Origin: Micromonospora sp. NBRC 110009 | GTDB taxonomy: Bacteria > Actinomycetota > Actinomycetes > Mycobacteriales > Micromonosporaceae | Direction: 5' to 3' | NCBI RefSeq assembly: GCF_030518795.1 | Contig: NZ_CP130427.1 | Coordinates: forward strand, 3,348,001 to 3,412,000 | Length of the DNA: 64,000 nucleotides | Shown here: positions 44,370 through 52,938 of the stretch, one piece after another | How positions within the stretch are numbered: position 1 is the first letter of the stretch | How the letters are laid out: each line of letters starts with the position of its first letter | The notes under the pieces: model-generated | The model's database searches: none | What the model saw: the letters and a program-made list of their open reading frames with translations, nothing else | Told to the model about the DNA's origin: nothing | Position numbers and translations under genes: made by a program

Positions 44370-44424
44370 TGTCGCGACATACTTCGCGACAGTCTTGTTC
44401 AGTCGCGATGTATCGCGTTATGCT
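44370..44424 (+). promoter_or_regulatory. promoter with PadR-type operator for the DUF4097-padR operon
   Basis: TTGTTC (44395-44400) and TATGCT (44419-44424) form a -35/-10 pair with an 18-nt spacer. The spacer contains the perfect palindrome CGCGATGTATCGCG (44404-44417). Upstream lie TGTCGCGACA (44370-44379) and TTCGCGACAG (44383-44392), sharing the TCGCGA core. A repressor bound in the spacer would block transcription, and the PadR protein encoded in the operon is the obvious candidate. Confidence 0.65.
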
Positions 44425-44477
44425 CCTCCCGTCACTCGACGCGCCGTGGGTCGGCGCGTCGCCGAGGGGAGGACGCC

Positions 44478-45314
44478 ATGGCCAGCTGGACGGTCGACAG
44501 TCCGCAGCGGCTCACCCTGGACGGCCCGGTCACCCGGCTGGACGTCCGGCTCATCAGCGGGCGGCTCAACGTGGTCGGCACCGACGGCCCGGCCCGGGTC
44601 GACGTCACCCGGGTCAGCCGCCAGCCGGTCCTCGTCGAGCTGCGGGACGGCCGGCTCAGCGTCGGCCACGAGCGGCCACCCCGCTGGCCGGGAGTGCTCT
44701 GGTGGCTCGGTCAGCTGGGCCGCCGGTTCCAGGCCGAGGTCTCCATCGCCGTCCCCGCCGACGTGCTGGCCGACCTGCACCTGGTGGACGGTTCGCTGGT
44801 CGCCTCCGGGCTGCGCCGGGACACCCGGGTCGACGTCACCTCCGGCCAGGTCACCCTGATGGGGCTGCGCGGTTCCACCACGGCGAAGGTCACCTCGGGG
44901 CCGGTGGAGGCGCTCGGCGTGAGCGGAGACCTCAACCTGGAGACCGTCTCCGGCGAGCTGATCCTCGCCGACAGCGCGCCCGAGCGGGTGCGCGCCCACG
45001 CGATCTCCGGGTCGATCACCTGCGACCTGGACAATCCGAAGGGCAGCGAGATCCGGCTCAGCGCCATCTCCGGCAGCATCACCGTCCGGGTCCGCGAGGA
45101 CAGCGACCTCACCGTCCACCTGCACACCACCTCCGGCCGGATCACCAGCGGCTTCCCCCAGATCGGCGGCGGGCCCGGGTTCGGTGCGGTGAAGGACAGC
45201 CACGGAGTCCTCGGCGCGGGCGCGGGTAAGCTCTGGGCGTCCGCGACCTCCGGCAGCATCGCGCTGCTCGCCCGGCCCGTCGAGGACGCCGACGACCAGG
45301 AGGAGCAGCCGTGA
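44478..45314 (+). CDS. DUF4097-family beta-helix protein
   Basis: This 278-residue protein is built of short beta-strand repeats typical of the DUF4097 (putative adhesin/auto-transporter-like) fold, with repeated SG-x-I/V units: VTSGQVTLMGL, VTSGPVEALGV, TVSGELIL, AISGSITC, AISGSITVRV, TTSGRITSG and ATSGSIALLA. There is no signal peptide or membrane helix, so it is presumably cytosolic. ATG 44478 has GGGGAGGA. It is translationally coupled to a padR gene (GTGA). The function is unknown; such pairs are often linked to envelope stress. Confidence 0.8.
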   Translation: MASWTVDSPQRLTLDGPVTRLDVRLISGRLNVVGTDGPARVDVTRVSRQPVLVELRDGRLSVGHERPPRWPGVLWWLGQLGRRFQAEVSIAVPADVLADLHLVDGSLVASGLRRDTRVDVTSGQVTLMGLRGSTTAKVTSGPVEALGVSGDLNLETVSGELILADSAPERVRAHAISGSITCDLDNPKGSEIRLSAISGSITVRVREDSDLTVHLHTTSGRITSGFPQIGGGPGFGAVKDSHGVLGAGAGKLWASATSGSIALLARPVEDADDQEEQP

Positions 45315-45937
45315 CCGCCGTGTTCAGTCACGGGCGGCTCCGGCTCTACCTGCTCAAGCTCCTCGATGACGGCCCGAAGCACGGCTACGAGCTGATCCGG
45401 CTGCTGGAGGACCGCTTCCTCGGGCTCTACGCGCCGAGCGCCGGCACCATCTACCCGCGGCTGCAACGCCTCGAGGTGGAGGGGCTGGTCACCCACACCG
45501 CGGCCGGCGGCCGCAAGGTGTACGAGATCACCGAGGCAGGCCGCGCGGAGTTGCGGCAACGCGCCGGCGAGCTGGCCACCCTGGAGTCCGACATCACCGC
45601 CTCCGTCGAGGACCTCTCCGCCCTGGCCGGGGAGATCCAGACCGAGGTACGCGGCTCCGTGCGGGACCTCAAGCGGGAGCTGCGCGAGGCGGCCCGGCAG
45701 ACCCGGCGGAACCGCTGGGAGGCGCCGCCCACGCCCACCCGCCCCACCCGGGCCAACGGCGGCCCGACCACCGCCGCCGAGTCGCCCCTGCTCGCCGAGT
45801 TCGACCAGCGGCTCGCCGCGTTCACCGTCGAGGTCGGCGCGCTGGTCCGGGCCGGCCGGCTCACCGACACCCAGCTCCGGACGGCCATCCGGCTGCTGGA
45901 CGGCGCGCTGGACGGGCTGCGCCGGCTGCTCCGCTAG
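45311..45937 (+). CDS. PadR-family transcriptional regulator
   Basis: This 208-residue PadR protein has a winged helix (LRLYLLKLLDDGPKHGYELI, then LYAPSAGTIYPRLQRLEVEG and the wing VTHTAAGGRKVYEIT) followed by a longer helical C-terminal domain with many Arg/Glu residues (about residues 80-208), placing it in the long PadR subfamily. GTG 45311 overlaps the upstream stop. It likely represses its own operon through the palindromes at 44370-44417. No ligand is known. Confidence 0.88.
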   Translation: MTAVFSHGRLRLYLLKLLDDGPKHGYELIRLLEDRFLGLYAPSAGTIYPRLQRLEVEGLVTHTAAGGRKVYEITEAGRAELRQRAGELATLESDITASVEDLSALAGEIQTEVRGSVRDLKRELREAARQTRRNRWEAPPTPTRPTRANGGPTTAAESPLLAEFDQRLAAFTVEVGALVRAGRLTDTQLRTAIRLLDGALDGLRRLLR

Positions 45938-45949
45938 GGCGCCACCGGC

Positions 45950-45966
45950 TCACAGCTTGTTTCCAG
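45950..45966 (+). promoter_or_regulatory. tandem response-regulator box upstream of the MprA-like gene
   Basis: TCACAG (45950-45955) and TTCCAG (45961-45966) are direct half-sites exactly 11 bp apart, the spacing used by OmpR/PhoB-family dimers. They resemble the three half-sites before the protease gene at 48268-48297, suggesting autoregulation. Confidence 0.5.
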
Positions 45967-45999
45967 GATCCACCCAGCGCGACCGCAGCCAGAGCGCGG

Positions 46000-46713
46000 A
46001 TGATGGGCCACATGGTGGCTACCCAGACCGAGGCCCGACTGCTCGTCGTCGAGGACGATCCGAACATCCTCGAACTGCTCTCCGCGAGCCTGCGTTTCGC
46101 GGGCTTCGACGTCGCCACCGCGACCAGCGGCAGCGCGGCGTTGAACGCCGCCAAGGACCACCGGCCCGATCTGGTCGTCCTCGACGTGATGTTGCCCGAC
46201 CTGGACGGCTTCGAGGTCATCCGGATGCTGCGCGAGGGCGGCACCCGCACCCCGGTGGTCTTCCTGACCGCGCGGGACGCCACCGACGACAAGATCCGTG
46301 GGCTCACCCTGGGCGGCGACGACTACGTCACCAAGCCGTTCAGCCTGGAGGAGCTGACCGCCCGGATCCGGGCGGTGCTGCGGCGCACCGCCACCGGTGA
46401 GCACGCCCCCTCCCGGCTCACCTTCGCCGACCTGGAGCTGGACGAGGAGACCCACGAGGTGCACCGGGCCGGCCAGCGGGTGCAGCTCTCGCCGACCGAG
46501 TTCAAGCTGCTGCGCTACCTGATGCTCAACGCCAACCGGGTGCTCTCCAAGGCGCAGATCCTCGACCACGTCTGGAACTACGACTTCCGCGGCGACGACA
46601 ACATCGTCGAGTCCTACATCTCCTACCTGCGGCGCAAGGTCGACAACACCCAGCCCCGGCTGATCCACACCCTGCGCGGGGTCGGCTACGTGCTGCGCAA
46701 GCCCGCGGCGTGA
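46000..46713 (+). CDS. OmpR/PhoB-family response regulator (MprA-like)
   Basis: This 237-residue regulator has a receiver domain (EDDPN acidic pocket, phosphorylatable Asp62 in LVVLDVMLPD, FLTA threonine region and DYVTKPF lysine) and a winged-helix DNA-binding domain (LSPTEFKLLRYLMLN, then DDNIVESYISYLRRKVD and GVGYVLRK). The gene order regulator-kinase-HtrA protease matches mycobacterial mprA-mprB-pepD. ATGs at 46000, 46003 and 46012 are possible starts; no strong RBS distinguishes them. The stop overlaps the kinase start. Confidence 0.92.
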   Translation: MMGHMVATQTEARLLVVEDDPNILELLSASLRFAGFDVATATSGSAALNAAKDHRPDLVVLDVMLPDLDGFEVIRMLREGGTRTPVVFLTARDATDDKIRGLTLGGDDYVTKPFSLEELTARIRAVLRRTATGEHAPSRLTFADLELDEETHEVHRAGQRVQLSPTEFKLLRYLMLNANRVLSKAQILDHVWNYDFRGDDNIVESYISYLRRKVDNTQPRLIHTLRGVGYVLRKPAA

Positions 46714-48266
46714 ACGCCGTCCACGACGCGAAGGGGTGGCTGCGCAGCATTCCGCTGCGGGTCAAGCTGGTCACTGCCGTGCTCGCCCTGGTGGCTGCGG
46801 CGCTTGTCGTGATCAGCTCGCTGACCACCTACTTCCTCCGCAACTATCTGATCAGTCAGGTCGACGGCGAGCTGCGGGCCTCACAGCGCACGCTGGAGAG
46901 CGCCGTCGCCGAGCCGCACGAGGGTGGGCTCGGCATTCCGACCGACTATCTGCTCGTTGCCACCAACCCGGACACCGGGGCAGTGCTCTTCTCGCGTTAC
47001 GACACCTCCCGGTTCCGCCCGGCAGACCTCCCATCCTGGCCGAGCGACGCGACCGGATTCGCCCGGATGAGCGACGAACCCTTCACCGCCCGGGCACGCG
47101 ACAGTTCGGTTCGCTGGCGGATGCTCTACACCCAGCTCCCGAACGGTCAGATGGTCGCCATCGGGCAAAACCTCACCGACGTCGACTCGGCGGTCAAGCA
47201 GTTGGCCTGGATCGACCTGCTGGTGGGCGGAGCGGTGCTGATCATCATGGCCTCGGTCGGTGCGGGCATCGTGCGTACCAGCCTCAAGCCGCTCGTGGAG
47301 ATCGAGCGGACGGCGGCGGCCATCGCCGGCGGCGACCTGACCCGCCGGGTGCCCGACCCGGAGGAGGGCCGGGCCTGTCCCACCTCCGAGCTGGGCCGGC
47401 TCTCCCGCGCGCTGAACGCGATGCTCGCCCAGATCGAGGCGGCCTTCACCGCCCGGGCGGCGTCCGAGGCGGCGGCCCGGACCGCGGAGGTCGGCGCCCG
47501 GGACGCCGCGGCCGCCGCGCAGGCGTCCGAGGCGCGGGCCCGCCGCTCGGAGGAGCGGATGCGGCAGTTCATCGCGGACGCCTCGCACGAGCTGCGCACC
47601 CCGCTGACCACGATCCGGGGCTTCGCCGAGCTCTACCGGCAGGGCGCGGCCCGCCAACCGGAGCAGACCGCCGGCCTGCTGCGCCGGATCGAGGACGAGG
47701 CGGCCCGGATGGGGCTGCTGGTGGAGGACCTGCTGCTGCTCGCCCGGATGGACCGCGAACGGCCGATCACCCTGGCGCCGGTGGAGCTGCCGGTGCTGGC
47801 CTCCGACGCGGTCCAGGCCGCCCGGGCGGTCGACCCGGAGCGCCCGATCGAGTTGGAGGTCGAGCCCGGGGCCGGTGCGCTGGTGGTGCTCGGCGACGAC
47901 GCCCGGCTGCGCCAGGTGATCGGCAACCTGGTGACCAACGCGCTCACCCACACCCCGCCGGACGCCGCGGTGACCCTGCGGCTGCGCGTCGAGCCGGGCA
48001 ACCTGGCCGTGGTGGAGGTGGCGGACACCGGCCCGGGGCTCACCCCGGAGCAGGCCGAGCGGGTCTTCGAACGGTTCTACCGGGTGGACGCCGCCCGGAC
48101 CCGGCGGGCCGGCGGGCCGACCAGCACCGGCCTCGGGCTGGCCATCGTCGCCGCGCTGGTCTCCGCCCACCACGGGACGGTCGAGGTGGCCGAGACGCCG
48201 GGCGGCGGGGCGACCTTCCGGGTCAAGCTGCCGCTGCTGCCGGCGACGCCGGACTCGGGCGAGTGA
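46710..48266 (+). CDS. membrane sensor histidine kinase (MprB-like)
   Basis: This 518-residue kinase has TM1 (about residues 18-42), an extracytoplasmic sensor domain (about 45-165), TM2 (about 170-190), a HAMP region (SLKPLVEIERTAAAIAGGDL), an Ala/Glu-rich coiled coil, HisKA with DASHELRTPLTTIRGF (His293) and HATPase_c with NLVTNALTHTP, VADTGPGL and STGLGLAIV. It should autophosphorylate and phosphorylate the upstream regulator, to which it is coupled by a GTGA overlap. The signal is unknown; in mycobacteria the equivalent kinase senses envelope stress. Confidence 0.93.
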   Translation: MNAVHDAKGWLRSIPLRVKLVTAVLALVAAALVVISSLTTYFLRNYLISQVDGELRASQRTLESAVAEPHEGGLGIPTDYLLVATNPDTGAVLFSRYDTSRFRPADLPSWPSDATGFARMSDEPFTARARDSSVRWRMLYTQLPNGQMVAIGQNLTDVDSAVKQLAWIDLLVGGAVLIIMASVGAGIVRTSLKPLVEIERTAAAIAGGDLTRRVPDPEEGRACPTSELGRLSRALNAMLAQIEAAFTARAASEAAARTAEVGARDAAAAAQASEARARRSEERMRQFIADASHELRTPLTTIRGFAELYRQGAARQPEQTAGLLRRIEDEAARMGLLVEDLLLLARMDRERPITLAPVELPVLASDAVQAARAVDPERPIELEVEPGAGALVVLGDDARLRQVIGNLVTNALTHTPPDAAVTLRLRVEPGNLAVVEVADTGPGLTPEQAERVFERFYRVDAARTRRAGGPTSTGLGLAIVAALVSAHHGTVEVAETPGGGATFRVKLPLLPATPDSGE

Positions 48267-48267
48267 C

Positions 48268-48297
48268 TTTCAGAAAACATTCAGGCACGTTCCAGGC
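48268..48297 (+). promoter_or_regulatory. three tandem response-regulator half-sites upstream of the HtrA-like protease
   Basis: TTCAG (48269), TTCAG (48280) and TTCCAG (48290) lie 11 and 10 bp apart in the only AT-rich patch between the kinase stop and the protease start. They share sequence and phasing with the box before the regulator gene, so the adjacent response regulator probably activates the protease from here. Confidence 0.55.
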
Positions 48298-48329
48298 TGG
48301 TCGCAGTGCTGGAGGGGAAGGTGGAACGC

Positions 48330-49901
48330 ATGACCGACCACGAGACCGACCCGCAGCGGTCGCCGGCTCCCGCCGACGCCGAGCCGTCGCACCCCACCGC
48401 CGAGCTGCCCCGCACCGGAAGCGGGCAGTCGGACTCCACGACCGAGCTGCCGCGTACCGCTGACGGGCAGCCGCAGACCTCCGCCAGCCCGGCCGCCGCG
48501 CCGGTTCCGGCCGACTCCCCGGCCGCCGGAACCCCCGCCCCGACCGTTTCCGACGCCGGCCACACCGCAGCGCCGATCGCCTTCGACCCGGGCCGCGCCG
48601 AGATGCCGATCCAGCCCACCAGCCCGTACGCGCCGCCGGCGGCCACCCCGTCGGCCCCGCCGTACCAGCCGCAGCAGTCCTGGTACGGGGGTCAGCAGCA
48701 GGGCGGCTGGGCGCAGCAGGGCGGCTACGCCCCGCACGGCGCCGGGCCGGTCCCGCCCTACCAGCCGCACCAGCCGTACCCGGGTGGGCAGCCGCACCAG
48801 CCTGGCGCGCCGGTTCCGCCGTGGGTCCCGCAGCACCAGCCGGCCCGGCCGAGCCGGGCGGGCAAGTTCGTCGGCGCGGGCGCCCTGGCGCTGGCCCTGA
48901 TGCTCGGCTCCGGCGTGGCCGGCGGCGCCCTGGCGCTCGCCGTGGGCGGACACACCACCGTCACCCGCACCTACTCGGCGGCGCCGGTGATCAACAGCGC
49001 CGACCTGCCGAAGATCGCGGCCGCCGTCCAGGACAGCATCGTCACGATCATGACGGACAGCGGTGAGGGCTCCGGGGTGATCCTCAGCGCCGACGGGTAC
49101 GTGCTGACCAACAACCACGTGGTCGCCTCCGCCAGCGGCGACACGGTGAAGGTCGTCTTCGCCGACGGCAAGACCGCCCAGGCGAAGATCGTCGGCACCG
49201 ACCCGAAGACCGACCTGGGCGTGGTCAAGGCCAGCGGGGTGAGCAACCTCAAGGCGGCCAAGTTCGGCGACAGCGACGCCATGCAGGTCGGCGACCAGGT
49301 GCTCGCCCTGGGCAGCCCGCTCGGCCTGCAGGGCTCCGTCACGGCCGGCATCCTCAGCGCCCGCGACCGCACCATCCAGGCCGGCGAGGGCGGCCAGCAG
49401 CAGCAGGAGCCGCAGCAGGCCGGCAGCTCGATCTCCGGCCTGCTCCAGACCGACGCCCCGATCAACCCGGGCAACTCCGGCGGCGCGCTGGTCAACACCC
49501 GGGGCGAGGTGATCGGCATCAACACCGCGATCGCCACCGCCGGGCAGGGCAGCAACGGCAACATCGGGGTCGGCTTCGCCATCCCGAGCAACAAGGCGAA
49601 GGACGTCGCCGAGAAGCTCCAGCGCGGCGAGAAGATCAGCCACCCGTCCCTCGGGGTCAGCGTGACCGGCGCGGAGGACGGCGGCGCACTCGTCTCCGAC
49701 GTGGTTGCGGGCAGTGCCGCCGAGAAGGCCGGCCTCCAGCGCGGCGACGTGGTCACCAAGTTCGGCGACAAGGCGATCAACGACTCCAACGACCTGGTGG
49801 GCGCCGTCCAGGCCGGCAAGGTCGGGGACCGGGTCGAGGTGCAGTTCAAGCGGAACGGATCGACCCAGACCGCAACCGTGACGCTCGCCGAGACGTCATA
49901 A
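48330..49901 (+). CDS. membrane-anchored HtrA/PepD-like serine protease with PDZ domain
   Basis: This 523-residue DegP/HtrA-family protease has a long Pro/Gln/Tyr-rich cytoplasmic N-terminus (about 1-175), one transmembrane helix (about 183-208), a trypsin-like domain with the triad His (TNNHVVAS), Asp (DPKTDLGVV) and Ser (NPGNSGGALV), then a C-terminal PDZ domain (GGALVSDVVAGSAAEKAGL). It would degrade or refold damaged proteins outside the membrane. ATG 48330 follows a GA-rich stretch; a GTG at 48306 would add eight residues. Gene order and boxes point to control by the preceding two-component system. Confidence 0.93.
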   Translation: MTDHETDPQRSPAPADAEPSHPTAELPRTGSGQSDSTTELPRTADGQPQTSASPAAAPVPADSPAAGTPAPTVSDAGHTAAPIAFDPGRAEMPIQPTSPYAPPAATPSAPPYQPQQSWYGGQQQGGWAQQGGYAPHGAGPVPPYQPHQPYPGGQPHQPGAPVPPWVPQHQPARPSRAGKFVGAGALALALMLGSGVAGGALALAVGGHTTVTRTYSAAPVINSADLPKIAAAVQDSIVTIMTDSGEGSGVILSADGYVLTNNHVVASASGDTVKVVFADGKTAQAKIVGTDPKTDLGVVKASGVSNLKAAKFGDSDAMQVGDQVLALGSPLGLQGSVTAGILSARDRTIQAGEGGQQQQEPQQAGSSISGLLQTDAPINPGNSGGALVNTRGEVIGINTAIATAGQGSNGNIGVGFAIPSNKAKDVAEKLQRGEKISHPSLGVSVTGAEDGGALVSDVVAGSAAEKAGLQRGDVVTKFGDKAINDSNDLVGAVQAGKVGDRVEVQFKRNGSTQTATVTLAETS

Positions 49902-49925
49902 CCCGTACGGACCTGCCTCCTCCAC

Positions 49926-49980
49926 GGGCGGCGGGTGACGGAGCCAAGGGGGTTGGCTCCGTCGCCCGCCGCCCATTTTC
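49926..49980 (+). terminator. intrinsic terminator after the protease gene
   Basis: A 22-bp stem (49926-49947 and 49953-49974, one G-U pair, loop GGGGG) is followed by ATTTTC. It is the strongest classical terminator in the window. Confidence 0.88.
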
Positions 49981-50064
49981 GTGTCTCACCCGGTCCGGGT
50001 GAGCCCGGCTCACCCCGGGCGGCGGGACCCTTCAGGGACGCCGAAGCGCACGGGAGGGGACGTC

Positions 50065-50736
50065 ATGACCACCACCACCGCCGTCCGTACCGACCAGGAG
50101 ATCCAGCGGGACGTGCTCGCCGAGCTCGACTGGGACGCGCAGACCCGGCCCACCGAGATCGGGGTGACCGTGGCCGACGGCGTGGTCACGTTGACCGGCC
50201 AGGTGGACAGCTATGCCCGACGCTGGGCGGCCGAGCGCTGCGCCCACCGGGTACGCGGGGTCCGCGCCGTCGCCAGCGACCTCGAGGTGCTCCTGCCGGC
50301 CGCCGAGGAGCGCACCGACGCCGACATCGCCATCGCGGCCAGCCGGGCGCTGGAGTGGGACAGCTACGTCCCCGCCGAGCGGCTGGACGTGACCGTGGCC
50401 GACGGCTGGGTCATGCTCCGCGGCGAGGTCGAGTTCGGCTTCCAGCGGCGTACCGCCGAGCGGGAGCTGCGCCGGCTGCGTGGCGTACGCGGGGTGACCA
50501 ACCTCGTCGAGGTGCGTCCGCCCACCCCGCCCAGCGACGAGCAGAACCGCCGCGACCTGCAACGGGTGCTCTTCCGACGGACCGGCACGGAACGGATCGA
50601 CGTGCAGGTCACCGGCGACACGGTGGTCCTCGACGGCGTGGTCCGCTCCTGGTGGCAGCGGGAGGAGGCGGAACGCGCCGCCTGGGCCACCCCGGGGGTA
50701 CGCGAGGTGCACGTCCGGCTCGTGGTGGCCGGCTGA
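50065..50736 (+). CDS. triple BON-domain protein
   Basis: This 223-residue protein is made of three consecutive BON (OsmY-type) domains: each starts with an acidic helix (DQEIQRDVLAELDWD, TDADIAIAASRALEWD, DEQNRRDLQRVLFRR) followed by a V-x-V-x-G-x-V-x-L-x-G strand pair (VADGVVTLTGQV, VADGWVMLRGEV, VTGDTVVLDGVV). BON domains bind phospholipid or proteins and are often stress-induced. There is no signal peptide, so it appears cytosolic. ATG 50065 follows GGGAGGGGA. The nearby HtrA-like protease and lipid genes suggest an envelope-stress context, but that is inference. Confidence 0.88.
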   Translation: MTTTTAVRTDQEIQRDVLAELDWDAQTRPTEIGVTVADGVVTLTGQVDSYARRWAAERCAHRVRGVRAVASDLEVLLPAAEERTDADIAIAASRALEWDSYVPAERLDVTVADGWVMLRGEVEFGFQRRTAERELRRLRGVRGVTNLVEVRPPTPPSDEQNRRDLQRVLFRRTGTERIDVQVTGDTVVLDGVVRSWWQREEAERAAWATPGVREVHVRLVVAG

Positions 50737-50817
50737 GCCGCCCGTTTACCGCCGGGCACGCCGGGAAAGCGCCGCTGATCAGGCAGGCCAGGGACCATCG
50801 GGGGAGGACTCGTCGCC

Positions 50818-51933
50818 GTGAATCACCTGACCTCGGACCGTTCGCGGGCCCGGCCGTTGCGGATCGCCACGGTGGTCCCGCCCTGGCTTTCCGTGCCGCC
50901 GCCCGGCTACGGCGGCCTGGAGCACGTGGTGGCCGGGCTGCTCAACGCGCTGGTCGACCGGGGCCACGCGGTGACCGTCTTCGGTGCCGGCCCGGACCAC
51001 GGCACCGCGGCCGACTACGTCTCCACCTGTGCGGACCTCCAGTACGAACGGCTGGGCGAGGCCCTGCCCGAGCTGGCCCACCTGGCCCACGTCAGCCGGC
51101 TCGTCTCCCCCGAGGACTTCGACGTCATCCACGACCACACCACCATCGGCCCGCTGGTCTCCGGCCGCCGTCGGGTGCCCACCGTGGCCACCGTGCACGG
51201 CAACCCGGTGGGGGAGTTCGGCACCGTGCTCAGCAACACCGATCCCGGGGTGGGGCTGGTCGCGATCTCGCACGCCCAGCGCCGGTCCAACCCCGACCTG
51301 CCCTGGGTGGGGACCGTGCACAACGCGATGCCGTTGCGGGATCTCCCGCAGAAGCGGAACCCCGGCCAGGGACCGGTGCTCTGGCTCGCCCGGTTCAGCC
51401 CGGACAAGGGCCCGGACGTGGCGATCCGCGCCTGCCGGGCGGCGGGCCTGCCGCTCACCCTGGCCGGCAAGTGCAACGAGCCGGCCGAACGCCGCTACTT
51501 CGAGCAGGTGGTCGAGCCGTTGCTGGGCGAGGACGTGAGCGTCGTCATCAACGCCGACCGGGAGGCGACCGTCCGGCTGCTGCTCGACGCCCGCTGCCTG
51601 ATCATGCCGATCCAGTGGGACGAGCCGTTCGGCATGGTCATGGTGGAGGCGATGGCGACCGGCACGCCGGTGGTGGCGCTGCGCCGGGGCGCGGTGCCGG
51701 AACTGGTCCGCCCCGGGCTGACCGGGCTGGTCTGCGACCGGGCCGAGGACCTGCCGGCGGCGCTGCGCGAGTCGTCCCGCCTGGACCCTGCCGACTGCGT
51801 GGCACACGTCGCGGAGAACTTCTCGGTGGAGCGGATGGCCATCGGCTACGAATCCGTCTTCCGCAACTTCCTGGCCTCCCGCGCGCGGCATCAGCCCGGG
51901 CCCCGGGAGGCCGCCCGGGTCGCCGCCCGCTGA
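50818..51933 (+). CDS. GT4-family (GT-B fold) glycosyltransferase
   Basis: This 371-residue soluble glycosyltransferase has an N-terminal Rossmann domain with the glycine-rich acceptor loop PPPGYGGLEHVVAGL and a C-terminal nucleotide-sugar domain with WLARFSPDKGPDVAIRAC, CLIMPIQWDEPFGMVMVEAM (E-x7-E motif) and GTPVVALRRGAVPELV. The family transfers sugars with retention to lipids, glycans or small molecules; the acceptor is unknown. GTG 50818 follows GGGGGAGGA. It has no obvious partner; downstream genes are lipid-related. Confidence 0.87.
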   Translation: MNHLTSDRSRARPLRIATVVPPWLSVPPPGYGGLEHVVAGLLNALVDRGHAVTVFGAGPDHGTAADYVSTCADLQYERLGEALPELAHLAHVSRLVSPEDFDVIHDHTTIGPLVSGRRRVPTVATVHGNPVGEFGTVLSNTDPGVGLVAISHAQRRSNPDLPWVGTVHNAMPLRDLPQKRNPGQGPVLWLARFSPDKGPDVAIRACRAAGLPLTLAGKCNEPAERRYFEQVVEPLLGEDVSVVINADREATVRLLLDARCLIMPIQWDEPFGMVMVEAMATGTPVVALRRGAVPELVRPGLTGLVCDRAEDLPAALRESSRLDPADCVAHVAENFSVERMAIGYESVFRNFLASRARHQPGPREAARVAAR

Positions 51934-52104
51934 CCGCGGGCCGCGCCCAAGCGCTAGCAGGCTGTGGGAAGGCGTCCGTCCTGTCAACGGGTGTCCGGTC
52001 CGTGCTCGACGGGCCGCGCCGCGCCGGTCGCCCGCGGTGATCGCGGTCGCCGCCCCGGCCGGCTGCACCGGGCCGCCTTCCGGGCCCGTGCCAGGATGAA
52101 CGGC

Positions 52105-52938
52105 ATGGCAGGCGGTCCGGTGGCGTTCGTGCTCGGCGGCGGGGGAGTGCTCGGCGCGGTCGAGGTGGGCATGCTGCGTGCCCTGTTCCGGGCCCGGATC
52201 CGGCCGGACATGGTGCTCGGCACCTCGATCGGCGCGGTCAACGGCGCGCTGGTCGCCGCCGACCCGACCGAGGCGGTCACCGACCGGCTGGTCCGGCTCT
52301 GGGCCTCGCCCGAGGCCAGCGAGGTGTACGGCGACTCGGTCGCCCGCCAGCTGCGCCGCTTCGCCGCGCGGACCCACCTGCACTCGCCCCGGCCGCTGCG
52401 CAGGCTGCTGGAGAACGAGCTGGGCGAGGAGACCACCTTCGCCGACCTGAAGGTGCCGTTCCGCTGCTGCGCCGCGAACATCGAGCGCGCCGCCGAGCAC
52501 TGGTTCCACAGTGGGCCGCTGGTGCCGGCGGTGCTCGCCTCCGCCTCGGTGCCCGGGCTGCTGCCGCCCACCCAGATCGACGGCCAGCACTACATCGACG
52601 GTGGGGTGGTGAACTCGATCCCGGTCGGCGAGGCGGTCGCCGCCGGCGCGAAGCAGATCTTCGTCCTCCAGGTGGGCCGGATCGAGCGCGAGCTGTCCCC
52701 GCCCCGCCGCCCCTGGGAGATCGCCCAGGTGGCGTTCGAGATCGCCCGGCGGCACCGGTTCGCCCGGGAGATGGCGGCCCTGCCCGAGGACGTGGAGGTG
52801 CACGTGCTTCCCACCGGCGGCTCTGGGCCGCGCGAGGACAGCCCGTGGGCGTACCGCGACATGGCGGCGGTGGGGCGGCGGATCAGTCGTGCGTACACCG
52901 CCTCCCGCCGCTACCTGGACAACCAGCTGGAGCGCTGA
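52105..52938 (+). CDS. patatin-like phospholipase (RssA/NTE-type)
   Basis: This 277-residue patatin-domain lipase has the oxyanion-hole GGGGVLGAVEVG, the nucleophile GTSIGAVNG (serine) and the catalytic aspartate in YIDGGVVNSIP. It would hydrolyse phospholipid or lysophospholipid acyl esters in the cytosol or at the membrane face. The start at ATG 52105 is chosen because CAGGAT lies 7 nt upstream without an RBS (leaderless pattern); ATG 52096 is in frame. Its stop overlaps the start of an acyltransferase gene, suggesting a deacylation-reacylation pair. Confidence 0.88.
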   Translation: MAGGPVAFVLGGGGVLGAVEVGMLRALFRARIRPDMVLGTSIGAVNGALVAADPTEAVTDRLVRLWASPEASEVYGDSVARQLRRFAARTHLHSPRPLRRLLENELGEETTFADLKVPFRCCAANIERAAEHWFHSGPLVPAVLASASVPGLLPPTQIDGQHYIDGGVVNSIPVGEAVAAGAKQIFVLQVGRIERELSPPRRPWEIAQVAFEIARRHRFAREMAALPEDVEVHVLPTGGSGPREDSPWAYRDMAAVGRRISRAYTASRRYLDNQLER

